Shown piece by piece: positions 33,692 through 43,109 of a stretch of DNA of 64,000 nt. Below the pieces are notes generated by a model that was given only the letters and a program-made list of their open reading frames with translations, was not told where the DNA came from and did not search any database. Numbering within the stretch: the stretch's first letter is position 1; each line of letters opens with the position of its first letter. The position numbers were made by a program, and so were the translations under genes. The DNA lies in contig CAWKCP010000024.1 in the NCBI GenBank assembly GCA_963848115.1, positions 248,001 through 312,000 of the forward strand, in the 5' to 3' direction. This DNA is from JAWKOK01 sp963848115 (GTDB lineage: Bacteria; Chloroflexota; Anaerolineae; Caldilineales; Caldilineaceae).

Positions 33692-34699
33692 TCACGAATC
33701 GTCCCGGCGTACGATTAGGGCGACCCAGTCCCCTTCCTGCTTGCGGTCGACGTAGGTAAGGCCGTGTCGGTCTGCGGCCTCGATGACCATGTCGTCTTTC
33801 TCTTCGAGGATGCCGGCCAGAATCATCACGCCGCCTGGCGCCAGCGGCTCGGCCAGGGGCACGTTCCCATACTCGCCGTCAAAAAGGCGCACGAGGATCT
33901 CGGCCAGAATGTTGGCCACAACGACCTGAAACTGACCGGCCATGTCGGCCGGGACGCTTTCATGGCGTAGCACAAAGCCATGCTCGGCACCCACAACAAT
34001 CTGATTGCGTTCCGCATTCTCCTGGGCAACGCGTACGGCCAATGAATCGATGTCTGTGGCCAAAATGGGACCCGCACCCAGCTTGTCTGCCACGATGGAG
34101 AGTACGCCACTGCCGGTGCCGACGTCGAGCAATGGATCCCCCGGCTGCACCAACTCCTCCAGCGCAACAACGCAGAGTCGTGTGCTCGGGTGCAGACCGG
34201 TGCCAAAGGCCATGCCCGGATCCAGTTCGATGATGATATCGTCGGGGCCGGCCTCGAACTCTTCCCAACTGGGCTTGAGTACCACGTTGCGTCCAACGCG
34301 CAGCGGCTTGTAGAACTGCTTCCAGGCGGTGGTCCAGTCCTCTTCGTTGACGATTTTGATCTGGGCTTCGGGAATAGGGTAGAGCAGACTGAGTCGCCAG
34401 AGGCCATCTTCAATCAGCTTGCGAATCTCTTCGCCGCGTTTGCCAGGTTTGAGATAGGTCTTGACGACCAACCGTTGGGCAAGTTGAAAGGGATCTTCAA
34501 CATGAGCCAACGGATCGTCGAGCCGTTCATCGTCAAACAGCGTGCCTTCGATGACTGCCCCGCCGCCGCCGGCCTCACCCGCCTCGTTATCTTCATCATA
34601 GCCGCCGCCGTTGTAGCGATTGAAGAGTTCACTAACAGCTTCAGCTGCCTCTGTGTCGACAACAACAGAGAGTTCGATGAGTTGGGTTGATTCTGACAT
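33692..34699 (-). CDS. prmA: Ribosomal protein L11 methyltransferase PrmA
   Basis: A 335-residue SAM-dependent class I methyltransferase that trimethylates L11. The N-terminal substrate-recognition region (LIELSVVVDTEAAEAVSELFN) is followed by GRNVVLKPSWEEF, the PrmA signature around LDPGMAFGTGLHPSTRLC, the SAM loop LLDVGTGSGVLSI and the catalytic-site VVVANILAEILVRL. The start is ATG 34699 (MSESTQLIEL). An acidic Gly-rich insertion lies near residue 35. It lies downstream of dnaJ with a 113-nt gap and upstream of rsmE. Confidence 0.93.
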   Translation of the reverse strand: MSESTQLIELSVVVDTEAAEAVSELFNRYNGGGYDEDNEAGEAGGGGAVIEGTLFDDERLDDPLAHVEDPFQLAQRLVVKTYLKPGKRGEEIRKLIEDGLWRLSLLYPIPEAQIKIVNEEDWTTAWKQFYKPLRVGRNVVLKPSWEEFEAGPDDIIIELDPGMAFGTGLHPSTRLCVVALEELVQPGDPLLDVGTGSGVLSIVADKLGAGPILATDIDSLAVRVAQENAERNQIVVGAEHGFVLRHESVPADMAGQFQVVVANILAEILVRLFDGEYGNVPLAEPLAPGGVMILAGILEEKDDMVIEAADRHGLTYVDRKQEGDWVALIVRRDDS

Positions 34700-34812
34700 G
34701 GCGAGAACTCCAAGAAGGAAGACCAAAGATCGAAGATCGGAAGAGCAGAGTCTACGCGCAACTAAGATCCTTGGTGTCGTTCTTTGATCTTGGTTCCTTG
34801 CTCTTTATCTCG

Positions 34813-35940
34813 CTAATCGTTGCCGAATATCCGGTCGAAGAAGCCCTTCTGATGCTCGGGCGTATCGTTGCCGAACGACTCAGCCAATTGCCGGAAGAGT
34901 TCCTTCTGCTCTGTATTCAGCTTGGATGGCGTCATCACGCGGACGGTGATGTGCATATCGCCACGGCCGCTGCGTTGGAGGCGGGGAACACCCAGGCCTC
35001 GTTTGCGGAAGGTCTTGCCTGTCTGTGTGCCGGCGGGGATCTCCAAAGTTTCGATTTCGCCGTCGATGGTCGGCACATCTACAACCGCGCCCAAGGCAGC
35101 CTGGGCCATGTTGATAGGCAGCTCCATGTGGATATCAAATGCGTCGCGCACGAAGATAGAGTGCGGCTCCACGGTGACAACGACGTAGAGGTTGCCCGGA
35201 GGTCCGCCAAGCTGGCCTGCCTCGCCTTCGCCGGCCAGACGGATACGCGTTCCTTCATCAACGCCGGGCGGAATCCTGACATTGAGCTTACGGGTGACCC
35301 GCGTACGCTTGCGTCCTCTGCATACGGTGCAGGGCGAGGGAATCAACTCGCCGGTTCCGCCGCAGGTGGGGCAGGGGCTTGATGTGACAACCGTGCCGAA
35401 GAGCGGACTCTGCTGACGACGTTGGACCTCGCCGCTGCCGTTGCAGGTCGAACAGACGACGGGCTCAGTGGGGGGCTCAGCGCCGGAGCCGTCACAATGC
35501 TGACAGACTTCCATGCGCGGCACTTCAAGTTCACGCTCAGCGCCGAACGCCGCCTCTTCAAAGGTGAGGCGCATGTCGGCGCGCAGATCGGCTCCACGAC
35601 GGGGCTGCCGTCGGGAGCGGGATGAACCGCCGCCGCCAAACCCGCCGAACAGATCCTCGAAAATGCTGCCGAGATCGCTGAAGCCACCGCTGAAATCGTT
35701 GCCAAACCCGCCTGCACCCTCTAGCCCGGCGTGGCCAAAACGATCATAGGCGGCGCGCTTCTGATCATCATTCAGGACCTGGTAGGCTTCATTGATCTCT
35801 TTGAAATTGGCCTCAGCCTCGGGCGCTTTGTTAACGTCCGGATGGTATTGCTGGGCCAGTCTGCGGAAGGCCCGCTTTATCGTGGCCTTGTCTGCGCTTC
35901 TATCGATATCCAGTATTTCGTAGTAATCACGCTTGCTCAT
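34813..35940 (-). CDS. dnaJ: Molecular chaperone DnaJ
   Basis: A complete 375-residue type I J-protein, co-chaperone of DnaK. J domain 1-70 with HPD at 33-35, Gly/Phe-rich linker 71-115, and a zinc-finger region with Cys pairs at 146/149, 163/166, 190/193 and 204/207; the fourth repeat is CTVCRGRK, slightly degenerate. C-terminal substrate-binding domains follow (GTRIRLAGEGEAG, PTIDGEIETLEIPAGTQ). No dnaK or grpE is nearby. The small membrane-protein gene upstream is 12 nt away. Confidence 0.97.
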   Translation of the reverse strand: MSKRDYYEILDIDRSADKATIKRAFRRLAQQYHPDVNKAPEAEANFKEINEAYQVLNDDQKRAAYDRFGHAGLEGAGGFGNDFSGGFSDLGSIFEDLFGGFGGGGSSRSRRQPRRGADLRADMRLTFEEAAFGAERELEVPRMEVCQHCDGSGAEPPTEPVVCSTCNGSGEVQRRQQSPLFGTVVTSSPCPTCGGTGELIPSPCTVCRGRKRTRVTRKLNVRIPPGVDEGTRIRLAGEGEAGQLGGPPGNLYVVVTVEPHSIFVRDAFDIHMELPINMAQAALGAVVDVPTIDGEIETLEIPAGTQTGKTFRKRGLGVPRLQRSGRGDMHITVRVMTPSKLNTEQKELFRQLAESFGNDTPEHQKGFFDRIFGND

Positions 35941-35952
35941 CGAAATCTGTGC

Positions 35953-36144
35953 CTATTCCCAACTAATGATCCACGCACATAGCCCGGCCAAAAGGATCGT
36001 GGCCCCGACCAGCGCCGCCCACTGGCCCGGCAGAAAACCCACATGCCGGGCGCTAAAATAGAGAAGAATCACCATGCCAATCGCCAGCACAAGCCAGTTG
36101 GAAAGGACCGGGTATGAATCCCAGAAACGCTTCAATGATTCCAC
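35953..36144 (-). CDS. Small membrane protein, two transmembrane helices
   Basis: A 63-residue protein with hydrophobic stretches WLVLAIGMVILLYFSA and WAALVGATILLAGLCAWII. The start is GTG at 36144. I do not recognise a family. It lies between coaE and dnaJ on the same strand with short spacers (12 nt to dnaJ), which supports its being a real gene of this unit. Confidence 0.6.
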   Translation of the reverse strand: MESLKRFWDSYPVLSNWLVLAIGMVILLYFSARHVGFLPGQWAALVGATILLAGLCAWIISWE

Positions 36145-36201
36145 TGTTGTCTCCCTGCACTACTTTCCTGCAGTCTTGATACCGCAGCTATCTGGCGGCG
36201 C

Positions 36202-36861
36202 CTATCCGCCATTGGCAAATTCCGCCGCTGCAGAAGTCTTCAACGCTTTGCGCTCCAACATCTGCAGCCAATAAATGTCGAGTCGGCCATGGAGTCCTTC
36301 CAATGTGCCGTCATTTTCGATCACACGATCTGCTTTTGCGACCTTTTCGGCCTGGGAGGACTGGGCGGCCATGCGTTGGTGCGCTTCCACCTCGTCCATA
36401 TTGCGAAAATTGATCAAACGTTGAATTTGCGTCCCCAGCCGTGCTGTCACTACCCAGATTTCGTCACATAGTTTGAGCAAAAGGCCCGATTCCAGCAACT
36501 TGATCGCCTCCAGCACAATCACGTCGCTGCTAGACTGTGACATTTCCCATCGAATCAGCTCAAATGTGGCGGGGTGGACAATCGCTTCTAGCCGTTCCAG
36601 CGCTTTGGGATCGGCAAAGACGATGGCCCCCAGAGCGGCACGGTCGATTGAACCGTCGGTTTTCAGGATTGTCCCGCCAAATTCGTCCACAACCTTCTCG
36701 TATGCCGCTCCGTCCGGCAACATCGTGCGGTGAGCTGTTTTGTCAGCGTCGATCACATGTGCGCCTTTTCCGGCAAGGTATTCAAGCACCGTGCTCTTGC
36801 CCGTGGCGATGTTTCCAGTCAATCCGATGACGTAAGAGCAATCATCAACGTTCGCAGTCAT
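36202..36861 (-). CDS. coaE: Dephospho-CoA kinase
   Basis: A 219-residue P-loop kinase performing the last step of coenzyme A synthesis. IGLTGNIATGKSTV is the P-loop, HVIDADKTAH the substrate-binding Asp segment, and IVHPATFELI and LLLESGLL-like region follow. The LID region around LINFRNMDEVEAHQRMAAQ carries conserved Arg and Gln. The ATG at 36861 is preferred over the TTG at 36909, with a GGAAG site upstream. One change from the usual family is EAIKLLESGL where PLLFE is common. Confidence 0.9.
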   Translation of the reverse strand: MTANVDDCSYVIGLTGNIATGKSTVLEYLAGKGAHVIDADKTAHRTMLPDGAAYEKVVDEFGGTILKTDGSIDRAALGAIVFADPKALERLEAIVHPATFELIRWEMSQSSSDVIVLEAIKLLESGLLLKLCDEIWVVTARLGTQIQRLINFRNMDEVEAHQRMAAQSSQAEKVAKADRVIENDGTLEGLHGRLDIYWLQMLERKALKTSAAAEFANGG

Positions 36862-37100
36862 GGCATCTTCCAGTGATACAGTCTCTCGCAACTGATCGGA
36901 GAGGGACAACTAGGTCTCTCACAGCGCGGTCGTTGTCAATCAGCGTAGCATTATATCATACGGCGCGTGCGCGACGGAAAAAAATCCGCCGCCATCAGGC
37001 GTAAAATGGTCGAGACGGCATCTGCGCTATTTATGGTCTTCCTGGTACACTATAGCGAACGATGTTTTTGTCCAAATCAGGAAGAAAGTAGGAGTTGAAA

Positions 37101-38276
37101 ATGACACGGACGTACGACGTCATCATTATCGGCGGCGGTATCATGGGGTGCAGTACTGCCTTCCAATTGGCTCAACGTGGACTCAACGTGGCGATCTACG
37201 AAAAGGACGCCATCGGGGCCGGTCCATCCGGCCGCTCATCTGCCATCATTCGTCAGCATTATTCCAACCAGTTAACGGCAAGTATGGCGCTGTACAGCCT
37301 GGGAGTTTTTCAAGATTTCGAGAAGCGCGTGGGCGGTGAATGCGGCTTTGTCAAGACCGGTTTCGTTATGCTCGCCTCGGCCAAAGACCAGGAGGGATTG
37401 GCCGCCAATGTCGCTATGCAACAGGGCGTAGGCGTAAAGACGGAACTAATCACGCCGGAAATACTGAAGGAGATCATGCCGAGCCTCGCTACCGACGATC
37501 TGGTTGGGGCTGCCTACGAGTCTGAGAGCGGCTATGCAGACCCCTATCTTACCGTGACATCCTATGCCGCGGCCGCCCGTCGCATGGGCGTGAAGATATA
37601 CCAGAACACCATGGTCAGGGGGATCAATTTCGAAGGCGGGAAGGTTGTGGGCATCAACACCGACACCGAGCGTATTGACGCTCCGATCGTACTCAACTGT
37701 GCCGGACCATGGGGTGCTCGAGTGGCAAAGTTGGCCGGCGTAGACGTGCCCATCAATTCGTGCCGTGTCCAGGTTGCGTTCTTCAAGCGGCCCAAGGGCT
37801 ACGAGGCCGCCCATCCGGTTGTGGCGGATTTTACCCAGGCGACCTATTTCCGCTCTGAGACCGGCGGGCTCACCCTGGTCGGTCTGATTGACCCGGCAGA
37901 GGCCGATGCTGTCGTTGATCCGGATCGCTTCAACGAAAACACTGACATGGACTTTGTGCTGGATGTGGGCGAACGACTGGTCGAGCGCTTTCCTGCCATG
38001 GAAGAGAGTGAGACCGTCAAGGGCTACGCCTCGCTATACGACATCACGCCGGACTGGCATCCAATCATTGACGAGCTGATTCCGGGCAGCGGTTTCTATA
38101 TCAGCGCCGGATTCAGCGGCCATGGCTTCAAGCTTGCCCCAGCCACCGGCGTGATGACAGCCGATCTGGTCACCGGTGCGAGCGATTCCATGTTTGATCC
38201 TTCCATGTTCCGCTTGAGCCGTTACGCCGAACAGGCCGAAGTTCGCGGCCAATATGAATACAGCATCGCTGGATAG
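37101..38276 (+). CDS. FAD-dependent amine/amino-acid oxidoreductase (DAO family)
   Basis: A 391-residue flavoenzyme of the DadA/glycine oxidase/sarcosine oxidase beta type. VIIIGGGIMGCSTAFQLAQRG is the FAD Rossmann loop, the acidic end of the second strand reads VAIYEKD, and GPSGRSSAIIRQHYSN is the FAD contact typical of sarcosine oxidase beta-like proteins. The C-terminal GFYISAGFSGHGFKLAPATG binds FAD. ATG 37101 has TAGGAG upstream. The gene precedes a branched-chain amino-acid importer on the same strand, 608 nt away, suggesting oxidation of an imported amino or N-methylated acid. Confidence 0.9.
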   Translation: MTRTYDVIIIGGGIMGCSTAFQLAQRGLNVAIYEKDAIGAGPSGRSSAIIRQHYSNQLTASMALYSLGVFQDFEKRVGGECGFVKTGFVMLASAKDQEGLAANVAMQQGVGVKTELITPEILKEIMPSLATDDLVGAAYESESGYADPYLTVTSYAAAARRMGVKIYQNTMVRGINFEGGKVVGINTDTERIDAPIVLNCAGPWGARVAKLAGVDVPINSCRVQVAFFKRPKGYEAAHPVVADFTQATYFRSETGGLTLVGLIDPAEADAVVDPDRFNENTDMDFVLDVGERLVERFPAMEESETVKGYASLYDITPDWHPIIDELIPGSGFYISAGFSGHGFKLAPATGVMTADLVTGASDSMFDPSMFRLSRYAEQAEVRGQYEYSIAG

Positions 38277-38884
38277 ATGTGGGGGTATGTGATCGGTGGC
38301 GGCTATGACTATCATAGGCGGAAAATGCAATCGCAGCCGCCGATCACCTGCCGGTCTCATGCCCCGTCCCTTTCATGTCCGCTAAACCAGTTCAGGCCAT
38401 CAATGATGCCTGTTCGGCTTCAACGCTCGGCCCCGATCATAACGTAATGCAGAGTACAATTCTTTTGACAAGTCTTGGTTCCTGGCCTATAATCCCCACG
38501 AGTTTATCGTGAGACCGTTTGTGCATGATCTGTGCCCCCTGGCACTTGAACCGGCAGACTGTGTCTGCTGTCATGCCTGACCGCCTGAGGTGATGTTTGC
38601 GAGGTTCTATCGTCATCCCCTTGCGCAGAAGCACAACAGCGCTGTTGTGACGCTGGTTCCCGGTTGGTGTCCGATATTCCCATCCATCAAGACATATGCC
38701 AAGCCGGGGGTTGAGCCCTCGATGCCGTTTCGTGATGATTGTTTCACAGCGCATTATTCAGCGCACTTGTTCTGCGCTCCCTATCTCAAGACCCGAGCTT
38801 GAGATAGCTGTCTACGACTGTACGCGAAGGTATTTGTCGCATTTATTTTCAAACCAAAGTGCTATATAAGGAGAAAAATCCAAG
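38277..38884. other. 608-bp intergenic region without a recognised gene
   Basis: Contains an imperfect hairpin right after the oxidoreductase stop (about 38293-38347, gtgatcggtggcgg pairing with ccgccgatcac), an 18-bp perfect palindrome at 38632-38649 (cacaacagcgctgttgtg) and a hairpin tatctcaag...cttgagata at 38781-38806. A minus-strand ORF at 38437-38754 (105 codons) has no recognisable domain and no good ribosome binding site. The promoter of the downstream binding protein probably lies within the last 150 nt. Confidence 0.45.
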
Positions 38885-40165
38885 ATGTACAAGCGAGCTA
38901 TTTTGTTCAGCATGATTCTTGTCTTTGGCCTGCTTTTGGCTGCATGTGCACCGGCAGCTGCACCGGCTCCCGAGGCCGACACAGCCGCCGAAGCCGACGC
39001 CCCAGCCGAAGAAGCCGCCCCCGCCGAAGAAGGTGAAATGGCAGCGGCAGTCGTCGTTGCTCCGGGTGAGACGATCCGCATCGGCGGTTCCTTCGCCCTG
39101 ACCGGACCGATTCCGGATCCCGGATTGGATATCCAGAATGCTGCTGAAATTTCAATTGCCGACGTCAATGCTGCCGGCGGCGTGGAAGGTTTCGAGTTTG
39201 AACTGGTCGCCGAAGACGGCGCCTGTGACGGCACCCAGGGCACCGCGGTCGCCAACAAATTTGCTGCCGACGATTCCATCGTCGCGGTCAGCGGCGGCAC
39301 CTGTTCCGGCGAGACCTTTGGCCTGATTCCCGTGCTCCAGAAGGCGCGCATCCCGTTTGTGTCGCCCAGCGCCACCAATCCGGATGTGACTTCTGAAGAT
39401 TGTGATGTCTGCAACCGCGTTGCCTTGAGCGATGCTGCACAGGGCGCGACCGATGCCGACTACGTCATTAATGATCTGGGCATCGCCACCGCAGCCGTCA
39501 TGCATGACAATTCGGACTATGGTAAAGGTCTGGCCGAACTATTCATGGCTTCCTTTGAAGAACTGGGCGGTGAATCCACGGCGTTCGAGGGTGTGCAGGT
39601 CGGCGACACTGACTTCCGTGCAGCATTGGCCAAGATTGCAGCCGATTCACCGGAGATGATCTTCTTCGGCGGCTACGGCACCGAAGCTGCGATCATCGTG
39701 CAGCAGATGCTGGAGACCCCGGGTCTGGAAGACGCTATCTTCATGAGTGATGACGGCGCTTACACCCAGCAGTATCTGGAAACGGCCGGCGATGCGGGCG
39801 AAGGCAGCTACGCCTCCTTCATTGCCGGCGACGACGTGGCCGACCTGAATGAAGAGTTCGACGCTAAGTACATGGATGCCTACGGCGTGATGCCCGATGA
39901 CCTTGGCCCGTTCCACGCACAATCCTACGACTCAGTGCAGGTTATCGCTGACGCCATCGGCCGTGTGGCCACGGTTGACGGTGATGGAAACCTGGTCATC
40001 GAGCGTGAGGCGCTGATCTCCGCCATCCGCGACACCGAAGGTCTGCAAGGCCTCTCCGGTATGATCACCTGTGACGACATAGGCGAATGTGGCGCAGGCG
40101 GTATCCAGATTTTCCAGGTCCAGAACGGCGAATTTGTCCAGGTCTCAGGCTTCGGTCTGGAATAG
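38885..40165 (+). CDS. livJ: Branched-chain amino-acid ABC transporter binding lipoprotein (LivJ type)
   Basis: A 426-residue periplasmic-binding-protein-like lipoprotein. Signal LFSMILVFGLLLAAC ends in the lipobox, followed by an Ala/Pro/Glu linker (about 20-55). The Leu-binding fold is seen in IRIGGSFALTGPIPDPGLDI, the Cys pair in EDGACDGTQGT with GGTCSGETF, and VMHDNSDYGKGLAELF. The family binds Leu/Ile/Val but also amides, urea and aromatic compounds, so the ligand is open. It is followed by a terminator hairpin and then the permease and ATPase genes, implying higher expression of the binding protein. Confidence 0.92.
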   Translation: MYKRAILFSMILVFGLLLAACAPAAAPAPEADTAAEADAPAEEAAPAEEGEMAAAVVVAPGETIRIGGSFALTGPIPDPGLDIQNAAEISIADVNAAGGVEGFEFELVAEDGACDGTQGTAVANKFAADDSIVAVSGGTCSGETFGLIPVLQKARIPFVSPSATNPDVTSEDCDVCNRVALSDAAQGATDADYVINDLGIATAAVMHDNSDYGKGLAELFMASFEELGGESTAFEGVQVGDTDFRAALAKIAADSPEMIFFGGYGTEAAIIVQQMLETPGLEDAIFMSDDGAYTQQYLETAGDAGEGSYASFIAGDDVADLNEEFDAKYMDAYGVMPDDLGPFHAQSYDSVQVIADAIGRVATVDGDGNLVIEREALISAIRDTEGLQGLSGMITCDDIGECGAGGIQIFQVQNGEFVQVSGFGLE

Positions 40166-40190
40166 GTATTGGGTTAGCGAGCGACAATCA

Positions 40191-40221
40191 GAATGGGGCG
40201 GAGCATTGCTCCGCCCCATTC
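40191..40221 (+). terminator. Terminator-like hairpin between livJ and livH
   Basis: Perfect arms gaatggggcggagc and its complement around a 3-nt loop, followed by atttattta. It is positioned to reduce read-through from the binding-protein gene into the permeases, a common way to set SBP:permease ratio. Confidence 0.75.
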
Positions 40222-40261
40222 ATTTATTTATGAGCCTGATGTCTGTGCCGTTGTCTGTCAC

Positions 40262-40300
40262 GCATGACGAAATTACGCAGTACGAATTAGGCAGTTCGGT
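40262..40300. repeat. 'attacgcagtacg' repeat fragment
   Basis: Contains aaattacgcagtacgaatta, sharing attacgcagtacg with the right arm of the 50-bp palindrome at 16045-16094. Lies 30 nt upstream of livH. Confidence 0.45.
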
Positions 40301-40332
40301 CTTCGCATTCTCATATTCCGATTCGAGCAATT

Positions 40333-41406
40333 ATGACAACAAAAACAGCCTCGCTTGGTCCAAGTAACGCCAAGCGACAATCATCCTCGACGTGGGGATT
40401 GCGCATACTGGGGATCGTCATCTTGGCGCTCATCATCTGGCGTGTCGTCACGGTCGGTATGGCCGAGCAGTATCCCTTGTCGTTCTGGATATCCCAGTTG
40501 ATCAACGGGTTGGTTTTGGGCGGTGTCTACGCACTGGTCGCTCTGGGCTACACATTGATCTACGGCATCCTCTTCATGATCAACTTTGCCCACGGTGAGG
40601 TGATGATGATCGGCGGTGTTGCCGGCTTCTTTGCCTTGCAAGCGGCAACCAAGTTTGGATGGATGGAAGGGCCTGCGGCTGTCGTCGTTATGGGTCTGCT
40701 CTTTGTCATGGCCATCGGCATGTTGGGTTCGGTGCTGACAGGTGTGACATTGGAGCGCCTGGCCTATCGACCGTTGCGCCATGCGCCACGCCTTGTACCG
40801 TTGATCAGTGCCATCGGCGCGTCGCTGTTCATCCAATACTCCGTGCTACTGATCTTTGGCGTCGCCCCGTTGAGCTATCGCAAGCCCGACCTGATCTCCG
40901 GCGGTATGCGAATCGGTGACGTTTTCATACCGACGACTGGTATGATCATCTTCGTCACTTCGATCGCGCTGATGGTTACGCTCTATCTGATTATTCAGAA
41001 GACGAGGCTCGGAACTGCCATGCGAGCCGTTGCCGAGGACAAGGATACGTCAGCCTTAATGGGCATTGACGTAAACCAGGTGATCGTCTTCACCTTCATC
41101 CTCAGCGCTGCATTGGCAGGCGCCGCCGGTGTCATGCTCGGCTTCCACAATACGGTGATGAAGTTCAATAGCGGCTTCATCCCAGGCATGAAGGCCTTTA
41201 CCGCAGCCGTTCTTGGCGGTATCGGCAACATCCCCGGCGCCATGCTTGGTTCACTGGTGCTGGGCATCATCGAAGCCGTTGGGCCCAGTGCGCTTGGAAT
41301 CCCAACGCAGTACAAGGATATTATTGCCTTTTCGGTGCTTGTGCTCATCCTGGTCTTCCGCCCAACGGGTCTCATGGGCGAAGTGCTAAGCGATAAGAAG
41401 GCATAG
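40333..41406 (+). CDS. livH: Branched-chain amino-acid ABC transporter permease LivH
   Basis: A 357-residue inner-membrane protein. After a 45-residue N-terminal extension with one helix it shows the LivH pattern: LINGLVLGGVYALVALGYTLIYGIL, INFAHGEVMMIGGV, TRLGTAMRAVAEDKDTSALMGIDV (ATPase-contact loop) and GGIGNIPGAMLGSLVLGIIE. It forms a heterodimer with LivM. Its stop codon overlaps the possible GTG start of livM. Confidence 0.94.
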   Translation: MTTKTASLGPSNAKRQSSSTWGLRILGIVILALIIWRVVTVGMAEQYPLSFWISQLINGLVLGGVYALVALGYTLIYGILFMINFAHGEVMMIGGVAGFFALQAATKFGWMEGPAAVVVMGLLFVMAIGMLGSVLTGVTLERLAYRPLRHAPRLVPLISAIGASLFIQYSVLLIFGVAPLSYRKPDLISGGMRIGDVFIPTTGMIIFVTSIALMVTLYLIIQKTRLGTAMRAVAEDKDTSALMGIDVNQVIVFTFILSAALAGAAGVMLGFHNTVMKFNSGFIPGMKAFTAAVLGGIGNIPGAMLGSLVLGIIEAVGPSALGIPTQYKDIIAFSVLVLILVFRPTGLMGEVLSDKKA

Positions 41407-41408
41407 TG

Positions 41409-43109
41409 ATGATGAAAAAATCAATTACCACCGGGCTCATTACCTACGCTGTTCTCACCTATTTTATTCTGATCGGCATTCCGATCCGGTTGGAGGCGGC
41501 TGCGTTTCCGGTCCTCTCGGTTGCTGCTGCACTGCTTATCTATGGCTTGCTGCGCAAGCGTCTCGCTGAGGCATCTGCCGGTCAATCGATAGGAAGCGGG
41601 TTGATCGCCGGTTTGACTGCCGGCATCTTCACGACGGCGATGATCTGGATCTTTGCCACCCTCATCGGCGCTGGAACCCGGGTTCAGCCCGTCTTCGACA
41701 AAATCGTGCCCCAGAATCTGGCGGCCTTGCTCAATGTTTCAGCGGGCGCGATCGGCAAGGGTGAAGTGCCGCCCACTGCCTATCTGATACAGCTTGCCAT
41801 GTTGGCTGTGGCCGGCATAGTGGCCGGTTTCCTCATCCTGATCTTTCGCAGCGACGGCATGGGCAAAGCACGGCAGACCAAGATCCCCGGCGGGCGCTGG
41901 ATCGTGATCGTTCTGCCCTTTGTGCTGATGGCTATCATCGTGTTGCTCGGGCAAGACTGGGTCGATTTTGGCGGGCGCAATCAGGGCACCATCCGGCTGC
42001 TGATCACCATGATCGCGGTCGGCGCCGGCCTCTATTCACAGCGTGCGGCGCGACCGGGCAAAGAGAAGCTGATCGTCAACGTTTTGCTCCTTCTTTGTAT
42101 CGCTGCACTGCCTTTCACGCTGGATCAGTTCCAGAACTCAGTCATGGGCCTGGTCTTCATCTTTGCCATGATGGGCCTGGGGCTGAACATCGTTGTCGGT
42201 TTCGCCGGTCTGCTCGATCTGGGCTACGTAGCCTTCTTCGCCATCGGCGCCTACGTCTACGCCTTCATCTCTGCGCCGTCGTCGTCCGAGGCGATCACGA
42301 ATATGTTGGTCTCCATCGGCGTCTCGCCGGCATCCCCGATCATGAGCTTCTGGATAGCCATTCCGTTCACCATGGCGGCAGCGGGCCTGGGCGGCGTCTT
42401 GCTGGGCATTCCCGTTCTGCGCATGCGTGGTGACTACCTGGCAATTGTAACGCTGGGTTTCGGTGAGATCATCCGTCTCTTCATGCTCAACCTGGATCCG
42501 CTCACCAACGGGCCGCGTGGTATGCTCAACATCGCTCCGCCGGTGCTCTTCGGTTATGAGATGGGCCGCCCGCGAGACATCTTCATCCTGGCCCTTATCG
42601 GTTCAGCCGTCATCGCCTTCGTGGCATTGCGTCTCAGCGATTCACGCCTAGGCCGCTCCTGGGACGCCATGCGTGAGGACGAGGACGTCGCTCAGGCGAC
42701 CGGTATTCACCTGGTGCGTACCAAGTTGCTTGCCTTCTCCATCGGCGCAACCTTCGCCGGTCTCGCCGGCCAGATCTTCGCCGCACGTCAGGTGAACATT
42801 TTCCCGGAAAACTTCACGCTCTTCGTCTCAATCGATGCATTGGCCATGATCATCGTCGGCGGCATCGGCAGCATCCCCGGCGTGATCCTGGGCGCTGTCG
42901 CCCTGAAGGGGTTGCCCGAGGTGCTACGTGGTGTCGATGAATATCGTATCGTTACTTTTGCGGCGCTGCTGATCATCATGATGATTGTGCGCCCCGAGGG
43001 TCTGTTGCCGTCTGCACGCCGGCAACATGAGCTTCACGGTGATGATGAACCAGGCAGGCTGGATGAGTTTGGACATACGGACGACTATATTGAGCGGGAG
43101 CAGATCTGA
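41409..43109 (+). CDS. livM: Branched-chain amino-acid ABC transporter permease LivM, extended
   Basis: A 566-residue membrane protein, much longer than the usual 320-430. The LivM core begins at about residue 245 (GLVFIFAMMGLGLNIVVGFAGLLDLGYVAFFAIGAY-type motif) and includes RLGRSWDAMREDEDVAQATGI and GGIGSIPGVILGAVAL. The first 240 residues hold at least four more hydrophobic segments (e.g. AAFPVLSVAAALLIYGLL, LIAGLTAGIFTTAMIWIFA). The C-terminal 30 residues are charged. ATG 41409 or 41412 follows the GTG at 41406. Overlaps livG by one base (TGATG). Confidence 0.92.
   Translation: MMKKSITTGLITYAVLTYFILIGIPIRLEAAAFPVLSVAAALLIYGLLRKRLAEASAGQSIGSGLIAGLTAGIFTTAMIWIFATLIGAGTRVQPVFDKIVPQNLAALLNVSAGAIGKGEVPPTAYLIQLAMLAVAGIVAGFLILIFRSDGMGKARQTKIPGGRWIVIVLPFVLMAIIVLLGQDWVDFGGRNQGTIRLLITMIAVGAGLYSQRAARPGKEKLIVNVLLLLCIAALPFTLDQFQNSVMGLVFIFAMMGLGLNIVVGFAGLLDLGYVAFFAIGAYVYAFISAPSSSEAITNMLVSIGVSPASPIMSFWIAIPFTMAAAGLGGVLLGIPVLRMRGDYLAIVTLGFGEIIRLFMLNLDPLTNGPRGMLNIAPPVLFGYEMGRPRDIFILALIGSAVIAFVALRLSDSRLGRSWDAMREDEDVAQATGIHLVRTKLLAFSIGATFAGLAGQIFAARQVNIFPENFTLFVSIDALAMIIVGGIGSIPGVILGAVALKGLPEVLRGVDEYRIVTFAALLIIMMIVRPEGLLPSARRQHELHGDDEPGRLDEFGHTDDYIEREQI

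Noticed and set aside
38437..38754. 105-codon minus-strand ORF considered as a transposase fragment
   Set aside because: A weak resemblance to transposase C termini was not supported by any catalytic motif or by terminal repeats.
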